A stretch of 64,000 nt of DNA, taken from NCBI GenBank assembly GCA_026936325.1, contig JAPTHN010000019.1, positions 9,450,253-9,514,252 of the forward strand. Reading direction: 5' to 3'. Under the pieces are notes generated by a model. That model ran no database searches, had not been told where the DNA came from, and saw only the letters and a list, made by a program, of their open reading frames with translations. Of this stretch, positions 34,490-45,155 are shown piece after piece; the first letter of the stretch is position 1; each line of letters opens with the position of its first letter. The stretch is from Platynereis dumerilii. Taxonomy: Eukaryota > Annelida > Polychaeta > Phyllodocida > Nereididae. A program made the position numbers and the translations under genes.

Positions 34490-34720
34490 ATATACAGGCG
34501 AATCCACCCGTGGCCCTGGATCACCAAGTTCACTCCTTTGAAAAGCTATGAGAATAATTCATGTTTTGATGAAACGAATGCAGATTTTACACAGGTGAAG
34601 AAATCCAAGAGAATGGAACTTTGAATTCGGAGAGCTGCAGTCGACACAAAGAGAAGAGACGGAAACATTCTGGCAGAAAAAAAGAAGAAGAAGAAAAAAG
34701 ACATTGACATATCTAATCAG
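34490..34720 (+). repeat. R4 module fragment
   Basis: The sequence matches 28,855-29,030 on the same strand (TGGCCCTGGATCA, GAATGGAACT, GCTGCAG.CGACACAAAGAGA, ATTCTGGC). It is bounded at the right by an AAGAAGAAGAAG run. Confidence 0.6.
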
Positions 34721-36455
34721 TTGGAATGTTGGTCCTATGAATTTTTATAAAAACCCTAAAATTCGAAAAAATCCCGATTTTCCAACATTTCTGCGTGAAA
34801 ATCCCAATGGTAATGGGTAAGTTATTTAACTTTAGGTCTTATTGTAGTTCGACACACTATTGACTAATATTCACAGCCATTGCATGAGTTGTTGCAAATT
34901 TTTCCATTGAAATGTATGATTGAAAAACTGCAAAAAATCATGAAAATGTCTATTTACTCTCCATTTCCTTCTGATGTCATACCACTCGTTGACATTTTTT
35001 TGTCAAAATAAACCTGACATGTTTCACATCATCATCATGCTGATTTTGAACAATATGAACATTTTTATTCGTAGCAGAGGTCAATATTAACAAAATTACA
35101 TAAATATCAAGGATTTTCAGATAATCATAATTATATCAGTAAATATTGGCCCTGGTCAATCAAATTTGCCACAATAATGTCTAAATTTGACTTTTTCTAT
35201 CTCTCCTAACAAAATGTTATCAATAGGAAATATATAAATTTTATATATATGTGTGGACTTTCAAAGCATTAATTAAGTATATTCAAAAACATTCATTTGT
35301 GTGTTAACATTTTAAAATGTTGACACTAAATCTTTAACTCTCAATTATTATAACTTTATGGTTAATATCTAAACTCAGTGATGTAAATTTTAGAAGATAA
35401 AGTAATATCAGCCCCTTTTATTTAGTTGTTTGCACGAAAATTAAATGTGAATGAATCAGACAGATTGGCTTTTGTTGAATGGAGCACTGGAGAAGTCTTG
35501 ATTATGTAATGTTATGTCACAGGGTAATTGTCTTCCCTGCTAATCCTTTGACAAGAAATCTTAAACTCTCAATTCTAACATAATTGTTTAAATCTAACCT
35601 CAGTTATGTACATTTTAACATATGAAGTACTGCCAGCTTACTTTTATTTTGGTCTTTAATGAAAATTAAATATGAACATATAAAACAGACTGGCAATAAG
35701 ACCACTATATATATATAGAGGGTTATTAAAGAAAATTACTTGGCATGCAAACCCAATTTCTGCACATTTTAGTGTGTAATTTTACATTTTAAGACATTAT
35801 TGGATAAATCTATCTTTTAATTCATTTTAAAACTCACTCCACTTGTATTTTTAGCATTTTAAAGAAATATTGGTTAGGGGGTAAAAGTGTCATCATTGGA
35901 AGGGGTCCAGTTTTTGTTGAATGGGCACTGGAGACATTGTGTCTTTGCTTCATTGTACCCCTCCCCTCCAACCATTCATGTTATGTAACATTGTGTCACT
36001 AATCCTCGCCAGTGACCAAAGCTAGGAACAAAGGAGCACAAAAGCAGTACACAGCACCCTCAACTAACAAATTTTCTTTTTTCTTAGAAATATGTCCAAA
36101 CTGCATTGACACCAACTTTTTAGTTTTATAACAAATAAAGAAATTTCCAATTTGAATAAAAAATGTAGGCCAAGTAGAAACTGAGGTATGACTTTTTGTA
36201 GCCCATGCAGGCTGTACACAGAGTTGGGACATGTTTCTTTTGTTTTGTTTTTCTTTACAGCTATTGTTATTCTTCAAAGTTTGACCAGTATTTAACCTTT
36301 GTATTAACTAGCAACTTGCTTAGTCTTAAAAGAGATATATATACTGGCATAAACCTTGTTTTAGTCTTACTATTTACAATGGTTTTGGTTGGAGACATCT
36401 TATCTATAATTTCTGTTTTTAGACCCATATTCCATTGTAATTTATGATAAGATTA
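34721..36455. repeat. AT-rich stretch with diverged tandem duplication
   Basis: A roughly 230-bp segment starting ACTCTCAATTATTATAAC (35,337) recurs from 35,568 (ACTCTCAATTCTAACATAA...). Its terminal part TTTTGTTGAATGG.GCACTGGAGA recurs again at 35,913. No gene is recognised in this 1.7-kb interval. Confidence 0.45.
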
Positions 36456-36458
36456 GCT

Positions 36459-36619
36459 AAGACTAGATAGATAGATGGATAGATAGATAGAAAGATAGAA
36501 AGATAGAAATAGATAGATAGATAGATAGATAGAAAGATAGAAAGATAGAGAGAGACAGATAGGCCTATAGATAGACAGATTGATAGATGCATACATAGAT
36601 GGATAGATGGGTAGATGGG

Positions 36620-36663
<44 letters not shown>

Positions 36664-36668
36664 CAGAT
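36459..36668 (+). repeat. (GATA)n microsatellite
   Basis: Long, lightly interrupted GATA/GAAA/GGTA tetranucleotide array of about 200 bp. The 92-codon minus-strand ORF made of LSIY-type repeats is a by-product of the array. Confidence 0.95.
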
Positions 36669-37311
36669 CAACATGTCATCTAGGAGATTCAGACATATTG
36701 TCTTAGTGTCAAAAACACCTAAATTCAACAAATGGGACTGAATGTGCCACTTTACGGAGCTTTTGGTCGTTTTTATTGTTATTAGGACCTATAATCTGAC
36801 TGTCGTCTGACCCTGGTTGTTTGTATTATTTGTAAATGTGGTCAGCAAGGTAGTTCCAGCATTTGATTGGAAGCTGCTTTATTAGGATTATTCTTCTAGT
36901 TTACATGCTGCGTTAATGGAATCCTTAAACTGACTTTAACAGATTTTTTAAATAAAAAATGGTCTCTTTCCATGTGTTATCACTTATCACAGATTTAACC
37001 AAATTTCTCGTTTCTATCCGAAGTTAAAGGGTGGCAACCTGGTATAAAACCAGGGTGGTTTGATTGACTGATCTGTTGATTGAATGATTGCTTAATTAAT
37101 TGTTTGACTGACTGATCAAATAATCAATTTCCTTGTGCAAATGGATTTTAATATTGCATTAAATACATACAGTATTTGTATATTACTATTAGATCAGTAG
37201 ATTTAATAGAATGGGAGACAAATTTCAGTCATATCCAATAAATTCTAATTTTAAAATTAATAAAATTTTAAAATTGAACTTCTGTATGCAATAAAAGAAC
37301 AGTATTTCTTA
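36669..37311. other. Non-coding stretch, nothing recognised
   Basis: AT-rich. Around 37,060-37,130 there are irregular TGATTGAtt/GACTGACTGATC repeats. No gene support. Confidence 0.3.
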
Positions 37312-37522
37312 AGATGGATGGATGTTTGGGGCTTTACATCCTGTATTTATGCACTTGGTAGGCTAATTAGGACAGGAAGAGGACACGGCAATGAGGCAAA
37401 GGATGATTGAAACAGCCATCCAACATAGGCCCAGGTGACCCGGCAAGAGCTGGATTCGAACCCTGGACCCAGCGATTGGCAGTCCTGCACGCTACCACTA
37501 GACCAACCCTCCCCCCTCAAAA
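37312..37522 (-). mobile_element. tRNA-derived SINE (family S1)
   Basis: The minus-strand head has TGGTCTAGTGGTAGCGTGC and a perfect B box, GGTTCGAATCC (37,452-37,462). The S1 body follows (CACCTGGGCCTATGTTGG, CATCCTTTGCCTCATTGCC), then the tail region AAGCCCCAAACATCCATCC at the 37,312 end. Near full length. Confidence 0.85.
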
Positions 37523-38350
37523 TCCTGTCTTTGTTTACAAATCAAGTATTGCTTAAGTTTTTTTTAACTATATTTAAGTGTCTGCTCTGCAGTTACGGAC
37601 AGTCAGGGAAACTCATGAAAAACATTGTGGTGATGGAAATTCAACAAATTGCCAAAACAAATTTTGGCCTTGAATCTCGCTTAAATTTTTACAGATTTTC
37701 ATTATGGCACTTGCTGTGACCTGGTGGAAACGGACATAAATTTAAAGTTTTTAGGGACCTTGCCCCCTCAAAGCCCGCGCCTCCTGAGGGCCACTTGATT
37801 TCACTTCCTCCAGAATAGCCACTGATTAGCCGAGGGTATGCTGCCGCGCAGCCTATGTTATCTTGTATGAAGAAGATCTGTCACAGGAACAAATCAATTT
37901 CCCAATTGCTTTATATTCCTTATACAGAAACTTGGCTCATGGCAATCAAACTGGACATCTCCCTACACAGTCACCGGGAGCACACTCTTTCATTTGCAGA
38001 AGAGACCTCATTATTTGCTGGGACAATAAAATCAACCTAAATATTGAAGGCAAATTGGTGCGGGTTTTGTTGCTGTATTGTGGAGAGAGTTCTAGATGGT
38101 AGACTCCATGTAGAGAAAGAAACCAGAAAGAAGCACCGTGCCAGAGCTTACAGCTCTCCGCTGCTTACTTTTCCAAGATACATATATAAAATTCATAATG
38201 CAAGTTTGTGGAAATACATGTGCAGGGTGTTGTGTGACAATATCTGGGAAATACAGGTCAAAGCCATGAAATAACCTATATTTATTCAACAGATTTAGCA
38301 AGAAAAATGCAACCAGGAACAACTATTTTGACAAAGAAAGAACCTCGCCA
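37523..38350. other. Non-coding stretch with R4-like patch
   Basis: 37,965-38,045 (TCACCGGGAGCACACTC, TTTCATTTGCAGAAG, TTATTTGCTGGGACAA) resembles 32,765-32,840. A small GC-rich patch (CCCCCTCAAAGCCCGCGCC) lies at about 37,760. Nothing else is recognised. Confidence 0.4.
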
Positions 38351-38356
38351 AAATTA

Positions 38357-38362
38357 TTTATT
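38357..38362 (-). terminator. AATAAA polyadenylation signal of the BTB gene region
   Basis: On the minus strand AATAAA lies a few bases past the stop codon of the duplicated tail (stop 38,368-38,370). No AATAAA follows the first stop at 39,046 closely, so transcripts may run through the duplicate to this signal. The role is inferred. Confidence 0.45.
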
Positions 38363-38428
38363 ACAAATTACAACCATCCAGACAGTTCATTCAAATGAGA
38401 TCTTAAATCCATGAATAACGTCATATGA

Positions 38429-38849
38429 TAAAACTTAATGGGAGTGTGGTTCACAGCAATGAACCTCATGAATGTTAGGTCGCGGAAGAATACAACACGA
38501 GTCCGAAGGACGAGTGTTTATTTTGTAGCAGACCTGACATGAGTGAGGTTCATTGCTGTGAACCACACTCCCATTAAGTTTTATTTATATCCCACAATAA
38601 AAATAAACCTCCAGTAAAAAAATAGAGTGATTTCATATGGCACTATTTTGTTTGAATGGCGCAAAAAATATCCCTAGCAACCATATGGACCAATCAGAGC
38701 CTCAAATCATTGTGACGTCATCACTTTACTGTCTATTGTTTACATAGCAACGTCAGGACTTCTTTCATGTGGTTCACAACGATGAACCACATGGTGTGAA
38801 TCACATGGTTTTTTTGCCAGAACTACACTGCCTATTGTGGGATATTATA
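38429..38849 (+). mobile_element. Two-hairpin palindromic element, copy 2, inside the BTB exon duplicate
   Basis: Hairpin 1 (38,431-38,581) has arms CTTAATGGGAGTGTGGTTCA / complement around a small ACACGAGTCC-GAA-GGACGAGTGT stem. Hairpin 2 (about 38,586-38,849) is bounded by TATCCCACAATA and TATTGTGGGATA and contains a further palindrome, ATGTGGTTCACAACGATGAA and complement. The flanks (ATAT on each side) are consistent with a 4-bp duplication when compared with the undisturbed exon at 39,103-39,120. It is inverted relative to 188-650. It also carries a consensus CRE octamer, TGACGTCA (38,713-38,720). Confidence 0.8.
38713..38720. promoter_or_regulatory. CRE-like octamer inside the palindromic element
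   Basis: TGACGTCA is the perfect palindromic CREB/ATF site. The other copy of the element has lost it (GTGATGATGTCAAAA at about 306-320). Function is not implied by sequence alone. Confidence 0.3.
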
Positions 38850-39045
38850 TTCACTTACATTTTTCGGATCATCGAGAGCTGCTTCCTCCCAATTTAGCAA
38901 TTTTTCATAAATTGTTCTTCTGGAGAAGAGATTTGACTGATTTACTGTAAGTGTTGCATTACAAGAATTTGTCATATCAGCACAACATTGCAAGAGCAGG
39001 CGGAATGAAGGTGGAAACAACTTGCAAATTTTACTCACTCAATTT

Positions 39046-39997
39046 TTATAACCACCCTGTTAATTCATCCAAGTGAGATCTGAAATCCATGAATAAAGTC
39101 ATGGATTCACTCACATTTTTGGGGTCACGGACAGTGGCTTTTTCCCAATTCAGTAACTTTTCATAAACTAATCTTCTAGATGTACGATTAAATTGATCTG
39201 CACCTTTGACTTCATGACAGCTATTTGTCATGTCAGCACAACACTGCATGAGGAGACGGAAAGAAGGTGGGAACATATCCTCGCATTCTTCAATATTTTT
39301 AATGTGAAAGGCAAATGATTTAGCATCGCAACTTTGACTCCCATCGGCTTCTAGGTGAAAAAGTACTTCTTTTTTAATTAATTGTTTCATATCGCGATGT
39401 GCTGTGTACACGGATTCATTGCGACAACGAAATTCACTTGGAAAAGGACATTCAATTTGGCTGTTGTTGAAAACTGCAATCTTCTGGAAAGTCTGCTTGA
39501 TTTCGCTGTCAGTCAAAAATCCATCAATAGTCGTCACAGAATTAGCAAAATCTTGTACTGTCATTGTGGGGAATCTGATTTTGTAAAGTGCATCACCGAG
39601 AACTTGTCGCATGTTTTCACCATTTATTTCCATGTTTTGTTCATCACATCTGATCTTCATCCACGATTTAATACAACTGAAAAGTACAGTTTCAATGACA
39701 TTCAGCTCATCTGCTTCTAGGAGCAGAGATAGCGCCGGCTGGGACAGTTGAGCAAATGCTGAATTCAAAACGTCAAAAGTTTCTACCTGAAACAACTTGC
39801 GGCATTTCTCTTGAAGCAGTACAGACTTGAAAAGCACAGCCTCATTCATGAAGTAGCAGACGTTTCTTGAGCTTAGAAAACTCTCAATGATGTTGACACA
39901 CTCCTTTTCAAGACAATCCATTTTGAAATTTACAGCCGCAGACAAGAAGATGAACACGTTATTCTCCGTTATCTCGAGTTCTCCATTGTAAAGAGAC
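39046..39997 (-). CDS. BTB-BACK domain protein, exon 2
   Basis: The 3' exon codes residues 73-389. It begins after a TTTTCAG acceptor and completes the arginine codon split with exon 1 (phase 2). It carries the end of the BTB fold (SLYNGELEITENNVFIFLSAA, residues 74-94, reading on through CVNIIESFL) and then the BACK domain (about 118-190, with SVLLQEKCRKLF and VIETVLFSCIKSWMK). About 200 residues follow without kelch repeats, ending DELTGWL. BTB-BACK proteins commonly bind CUL3 and act as substrate adaptors; the missing kelch part leaves the partner unknown. The full protein is 389 residues, shorter than kelch-like proteins of about 570-600. The 3' part of this exon is tandemly duplicated downstream. 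Confidence 0.85.
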
Positions 39998-40362
39998 CTG
40001 AAAATTAAAAAGAGTTTAATGTCACGAGGTTTTTACTATTATCCCAAACTTGAACAAGTGTGTCTTATGTGGATAGGGAAAGACTGGTGCGGACTTCAAT
40101 CACATAACTTTGTTATTATTTCTTCGCTGCTAGTTCTCTTCCTAGACATGCGCAAGAAGATGGACATACGACTGGGGTTTATGGCCTTACGAGAGGGTCC
40201 CACTAACAGAAAATGTGCGTCTTACAGATTGGAATCAAGTAAAATATATGTATTATCAGATCATCTACACCCATGGGTCAGTCATTCAGAAATGCCCCAG
40301 CGGGTGGAAGCCGGAGGCCAAGGAAAACTCAAGAAGGTGTGGTAGTGCAGAATCTGCCTAGG

Positions 40363-40600
40363 GAGTAGAGAACGTTCAGAATTTAGGAGTTGGGGGGGGG
40401 GGGGGGGGGGGGTTTCGCTGGAATATTCCATAAAAATTGTATACCCTCCTAAGTTTCATGTGGATTTTTAGTACCCCACCCTTTGGTTTCATGCGCATTG
40501 TTAGTTCCCCCCCCCCTGTCCACCCTAGTAGGTCACGTTCTTGGCTTTCGGGAAAAAGGAATAGAAAATAAACTATAATACGTTGACAGAAGAGGTGCAG
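40363..40600. mobile_element. Harbinger-type MITE fragment
   Basis: GAACGTTCAGAATTTAGGAG resembles the left terminus of the 23,617 and 56,100 elements. The following TTTCATGTGGATTTTTAGTA and TTTCATGCGCATTGTTAGT units match their interiors. A homopolymer of 21 G sits at about 40,392-40,412. The right terminus is missing. Confidence 0.7.
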
Positions 40601-40627
40601 TGAGGCCGTCCATAATGGACAAAGGCA

Positions 40628-41179
40628 CAGTACAAACCAAAATAAAGTAAGAAAATTTTCTGTCAGAAGTCCTCGGTTTACCTATTTTGCCCTCCTTTCT
40701 CCTCTCCACCCCGAATATCCTATCAACTACTTTTGACTCCTCACCATAACCTCACTCCTTGTTAAGAACTTCATTAAGACCAGGTGTCCACTTGGGCAAG
40801 GACAAGATCGGGAAGGGTTGGGGAAGCGAATTTGGCCATTTCAGCGTATCTTCAGCAACGAAGATATGCTGAAATGGTCAAATTCGCTTCCCCAACTCTT
40901 CCTGGTCTTGTGCTGGCCCAAGTGGACACCTGGTCTAAGACAAGTGGCAATGAAATTGTAATAAGCATAGGGGCACAATATCAAAGAAACCAAACCTAAT
41001 GGAGCTGCTAGAAATTGAATTTCAGTTGGTTTAATGCAAATTTAATGTAATTTTATATGGTAGTTGAAAGTAGGTAATGGTAGGAAGTGATTTGGAGGGA
41101 GCCAAAAGGTGGGAAAGGGTAAAGTTTTGGCTGATTCTTCCTTCCTGCTGGGCTAATAACCTTATTTTGGGTTGAACTG
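40628..41179. mobile_element. TA-flanked MITE, copy 2, carrying a nested MITE
   Basis: This is the reverse complement of 22,798-23,188. Ends are CAGTACAAACCAAAATAAAG and CTTATTTTGGGTTGAACTG. TA survives on the right side (41,180-41,181), while the left flank has changed. Subtracting the 158-bp nested element and its 3-bp duplication leaves 391 bp, the same length as copy 1. It lies inside the BTB gene intron. Confidence 0.85.
40778..40935. mobile_element. Nested foldback MITE with TAA duplication, 158 bp
   Basis: The long inverted repeats begin GACCAGGTGTCCACTTGGGC and cover most of the element, meeting at a CGTATCTTCAGCAACGAAGATA turn. TAA stands on both sides (40,775-40,777 and 40,936-40,938), the TWA pattern of PIF/Harbinger. 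Copy 1 of the host MITE (22,798-23,188) lacks it, which proves insertion. Confidence 0.85.
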
Positions 41180-41189
41180 TAAGGCCTTA

Positions 41190-41378
41190 CTAAAGTATAG
41201 TTTAGTACTTGGTAGCCAAATTAGTTAGGTAATTAGGATAGCACAGCAATGAGGCAAACAATGTTTGAAACTGCTGCCAATGCAACACAACCAGGGCAGG
41301 AATCAAACCCTAAACCAAGTGATTGGCATCCCATTGACCTGTAGACTGAGCACCATACCTCTGCTCTCCTTCAAAGAA
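41190..41378 (-). mobile_element. Diverged tRNA-derived SINE
   Basis: The minus strand shows GGTGCTCAGTCTACAGGTCA then GGGTTTGATTCCTGCCCTGG (B-box region), followed by CATTGTTTGCCTCATTGCTG and CCTAATTACC, a worn relative of family S1. Confidence 0.6.
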
Positions 41379-41708
41379 TGACGAGAGTCTTGCAAGTTTG
41401 AACGAGATATTGTCTCATAATGTGTCTCACTGTAAAAACAGACGGTCCATGAACCCATGAAGTACTAGTATTCAGTTTTTCAAGATTTGTGGCACAACGG
41501 TGCTTATTCGGCCTCTGGACTTATACAGGGGAGGCTCGGTCAAGTAGATCCCTGGGGTAAGTAAATCCTTTGTGAATTTGAGGGCATTATACACTTCTCA
41601 AAAATGACTCGAAGATATTAAAAAAAATGCATGTATCAATTTCCATTGAAGGAACCCTTTTTGTATGCATTACATTGTTCCTAACTATTTTGTTGAGCTA
41701 CAACTTAC

Positions 41709-41926
41709 CTCAGTAGCAACTTGAAGGACTTGTAGTCAACTGCATCAATGGGTATCGGATCCATATCAGCAGTCCAATCACTACATAAATCAGCAAGAAC
41801 TTTGCTTCGCACAGCCAGGACGACTTTGTGAGCCTTAATGTACTCTCCTTCTACCGTAAAAGTCACATCACATTGCTCTTGGTTGTCAAAACTTGTTGTT
41901 AAAGCTTCCGATAGAGATTGTGCCAT
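41709..41926 (-). CDS. BTB-BACK domain protein, exon 1
   Basis: The first coding exon runs from ATG (41,924-41,926) to a GTAAGT donor and encodes residues 1-72 plus two bases of codon 73. The BTB start is clear: CDVTFTVEGEYIKAHKVVLA (residues 19-38), with the conserved D20, H33 and K34. This is the homodimerisation and CUL3-binding fold. No signal peptide is seen. A possible 3' splice site (TTTCAG) about 40 bases upstream of the ATG hints at a further 5' UTR exon. Exons 1 and 2 together make exactly 390 codons including the stop. Confidence 0.85.
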
Positions 41927-42103
41927 TTCAAGCTTGGGAAATTTACCGTACCGATAAAAGAATCTGAAATTGATTTTTTACATAACAAAATGTAGTCAGT
42001 ATGAGACCAAACAAAGAAGTAATGTCGTCTTCAAGAAAATGAAAAGGAACAAAATTTACAAGCTCTATATTTATATTATAAACAATAATGATTTTGAAGC
42101 CTG
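41927..42103. other. Upstream region of the BTB gene
   Basis: About 180 bp of AT-rich sequence between the start codon and the CACTG element. No TATA-like or initiator element stands out. The promoter may lie further upstream or beyond the inserted element. Confidence 0.3.
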
Positions 42104-43072
42104 TACTGTTAATTTTGAAAACTGTGTTGAAGCAATAATTTGAGCTGTCTGAGAATGTTAATAATTTTCAAGCTATGATAGCTCAATCCTGTAAGTTGTC
42201 AAGGTATGATAGCTCAATGCTGTAAGTTGTCCAAACGAATCATAACATTAAGCTGTGAAAACATGAAAGCTTCAGTTGTTGCAGACAGCTTGACATCTCA
42301 GTCATGCCACATATAGCGCCATCTATAACAAGCACTTCTCATAAGACTGCATTTAGTTTTAAATAATTATTTACTTACAAGAAAAAAGAACATTTATATT
42401 ACACTATCCCAGAGAAAAAATGAGTAGCACACCACTTTAGCTGGTTACTTTTTTATTTTTATCTCTCTTAAATTAATTTGTGGGAGTAATTAGATGCATG
42501 CCTTCACACGTCAACCAACATTTCCAAGTCAGAGTGTGTTCAAATATAGGCTTCTAGCACTGTATACTGACTGAGATGAGCCACAGGCCATTGGGATTTA
42601 TTCACAAGAAATTAATGTTTAAAGCTCCTTGTGATGCAATGGTCTTTGTTGAATGCATCTTGGGCCTGTCCATGATGTGCTAGAATGAAGCATACTGGAT
42701 CAGGTGGATCCCCTTGAGAGATCAAAGAATAAGTACAGCCCATATTCATAAATAACTTTACAAGACAGGTCACACAAATATAAATCAAAAACAACTAAAA
42801 ATAAGTAAACACAGCTCAAAATTTTGAGTTGTGTCAGCTTGGATAAATAAGTCAACAAAACTAATATTTTGAGCTGTAAGTCAACACAGCTCATTGTTTT
42901 GAGTTTTCTCAGCTTGAATACATTAGTCAACATAGCTTAGTATTTTGAGCTATCTCAGCTCGGTATTTTGAGTTATCTCAGCTTAAAACATTAATCGATG
43001 TTAGCTCAATCAACTTGTGCAACCATCTCACTCAATCAATTGAGCTGAATCAGTGCCTCCGATTTCACAGTG
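42104..43072 (-). mobile_element. CACTG-ended DNA element, copy 2
   Basis: This is the reverse complement of 9387-10,362 along its whole length (969 versus 976 bp). Ends are TACTGTTAATTTTG (one base off CACTG) and GATTTCACAGTG. The tandem dyad repeats lie at 42,790-43,020. Its flanks share only TG, so no duplication is confirmed here. It sits just upstream of the BTB gene. Confidence 0.8.
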
Positions 43073-45155
43073 TGTTGTCATGACAGCCCAAACGTTCACA
43101 GGTTCTGAAAATGTGTAGCAAAACCTCTCTTATCTCTGATGAACACTAATAAAATATCTATTGAATTAAGCAGCCTAAACAGCATTCAGGTTGCTCAAAA
43201 CTCATCTAAGAGCACGTAAAATCCCCCTGGCCCCTGTCGCATAAGCTCAGCCCTTCGGGCTGCGCATCCTGTGATAGTCCCATCACTGAACCTGAACCCC
43301 CCCCCCCCTTCCCAAATTCCTGGATCTGCCCCTGAGTTCACACAATCAGCATGCAAAGTTACAGGCCCCAGTATTATGCCTGAGTATGATTGAAAAGAGC
43401 TAATATATTTTCTTGCCAATCATTAAAGGAAGTGGCCAGGTACCAAATCAAAACTGACATTCAAGGCTATCCATCCAAATTCAAATGGTTGGTTTAAAAC
43501 AGTCTATTTGGTGATGAAAGCAGCTAAGATTAAATATATCTGTGCTAATTGTATGCTCACGCAGCAATTTCCGAGCATGGGAAGCAATATTTGTTGAATT
43601 TTTAAAGGATTAAGTATTGTAATAAACATACAAATCAAGGTGCCAAATGAAAGCTAACAATATTGATCATCAATCTAAATTCATTCAAGTGGCTGAGTTG
43701 TTGAATATTGTGTCCTTCATAAAACTTTTAAATGTTGATAATTGTGGTTCGGAAAATGTTATTTTGCAGATTAAGTAAAGGTTCATGTCTGCCATCATAA
43801 AAACCAAAACAAGCATCCCAGACACAAGAGCAACTCATTGGCATTATTTTGGTGTATCATTTTATGCCTTGGCAGTATATTTGATTGAGTAATGGCTGTT
43901 TAAGCATAGAGAGTTGTAATGACGCCTGTGAAAGCGTGAAACCTTGTCTCATATTTTTCAAAAATTAAGCGTGTCGCAGGAAATTTGCCATCTTGACAGA
44001 TGTTTAAACCAGAGAATTTTTGCTTCAAAATGATACCTAATTCAAAATGTTGGACATGGGGTGCAGCCAAATCTGAAATCCATGTCCTCAGCAAAGAGAC
44101 TATTTAGCCAACCAATTTTTAGAACCTCTATACCATTCTATAAATTAGTTTAAACAGGACATTTATTTCTTAACAATTGCAATTATGTTTGTTTTAAAGT
44201 TGGCTGCTGTCTTTTCTAAAATTTACAGTGACTAAATTTGTGGCTTACAATAATGTTAATAATTGCATTTTCAAAGAGAACTGTAACATACTTACCAATT
44301 GAGGATTAGAGTATACTGTGTTATTGTAGTATCTGTGTCCCAGACTCCCATTAACGATTGGCGTTTCCATTGGAAACATTGCTACATTGTACATGAATTA
44401 ATAATGAGTAACGCAAATACGAAGCATATGCTAGACATAGTACTTTCTGGGAAACAAAAAATCAATATAAGCTGTAAGTGCAAAACAGATAACTTTTGGC
44501 ACTGAAAAAGTCAAATGTACAGGCTGCAGATAGGATGTGGAATAAAGGTCCCATTCGATGTTGATGGATATTTATGAACATTCACAGATTTGATGGTCTT
44601 TGATTGCTTGATGAGCATTTGTATTATTTTCATACATCTTGTCGTGATGGCCAAATTCCTATTATGATAAACGGTAAGCTATCATTAAAAATAAATGCTC
44701 GAAGACCAGACTTAAGGCAAAATTTGTGCAGCCAAGATAATGGAGGGGCATGATAAATGTAGAAAAGAATAAGAATAGGCCTAACTTCTATTTGAAACTC
44801 AACTTCAATAAACAGTAAACGTCAGCAATGATCTGGTTTTCGAGTTTTGAAAACAAAACCACAAATATAAAAATGTTTATAAAAAAGTAAACGCATACAT
44901 TATAGAGACATTCAAAGAAAGTAGAAGCATGTATGTAAACTAGAAAATTCCCATAAGTGAAAAAAGTCAGACAATGCATTATTTTGAAGTGATGCTGTAG
45001 TATTACAGTAAGGAAATATTTTAGGGACACCTGGTATTTGGAGTGACATGTAGGTGTTTAAAGTTGAAAATGGCTAATTGTTGACACGTTCCTGTAGATG
45101 GCAAGCAGATGTTGGCTGGAGGCCTGCATTAGACCTTACAGAGGAATGGCATGTA
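43073..45155. other. Non-coding stretch with a GC-rich repeat scrap
   Basis: At 43,195-43,340 the reverse strand reads CAGGGGCAGATCCAGG then a G run, resembling a G-rich hAT-like MITE scrap. The remaining 1.8 kb is AT-rich and shows no supported gene or terminal repeats. Confidence 0.35.

Larger units (their letters stand above)
38368..39035 (-). pseudogene. Tandem duplicate of the BTB gene 3' coding end, interrupted
   Basis: 38,850-39,035 encodes FPPSFRLLLQCCADMTNSC, then RRTIYEKLLNWEEA and DPKNVSE, parallel to the end of the main gene (FPPSFRLLMQCCADMTNSC, RRLVYEKLLNWEKA, DPKNVSE). The remainder (MTLFMDLRSHLNELSGWL and a stop) lies at 38,368-38,424, on the far side of the palindromic element at 38,429-38,849. 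Without that element the reading frame would join. It is either a relic exon duplicate or was once an alternative last exon. With the insertion, the frame ends in EYNIPQ. Confidence 0.8.
39998..41708 (-). other. Intron of the BTB-BACK gene, filled with mobile elements
   Basis: The intron has a GTAAGT donor (41,703-41,708) and a TTTTCAG acceptor (ends 39,998), phase 2. Its 1.7 kb contains a Harbinger-type MITE fragment with a 21-base G run, a TA-flanked MITE with a second MITE inside it, and a diverged SINE. Outside these, 40,010-40,360 and 41,380-41,700 are unassigned. Confidence 0.8.

Noticed and set aside
36453-36731. 92-codon minus ORF of repeated LSIY residues
   Set aside because: Produced by the (GATA)n array; no independent coding signal.
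38488-38513. Hammerhead ribozyme core
   Set aside because: The GTCCGAAGGACGA part resembles a hammerhead stem II, but the CTGATGA half of the core is absent.
39046-41926. Kelch-like (KLHL) gene
   Set aside because: The C-terminal 200 residues show no kelch repeats (no GG followed by spaced Y and W), so only BTB-BACK is called.
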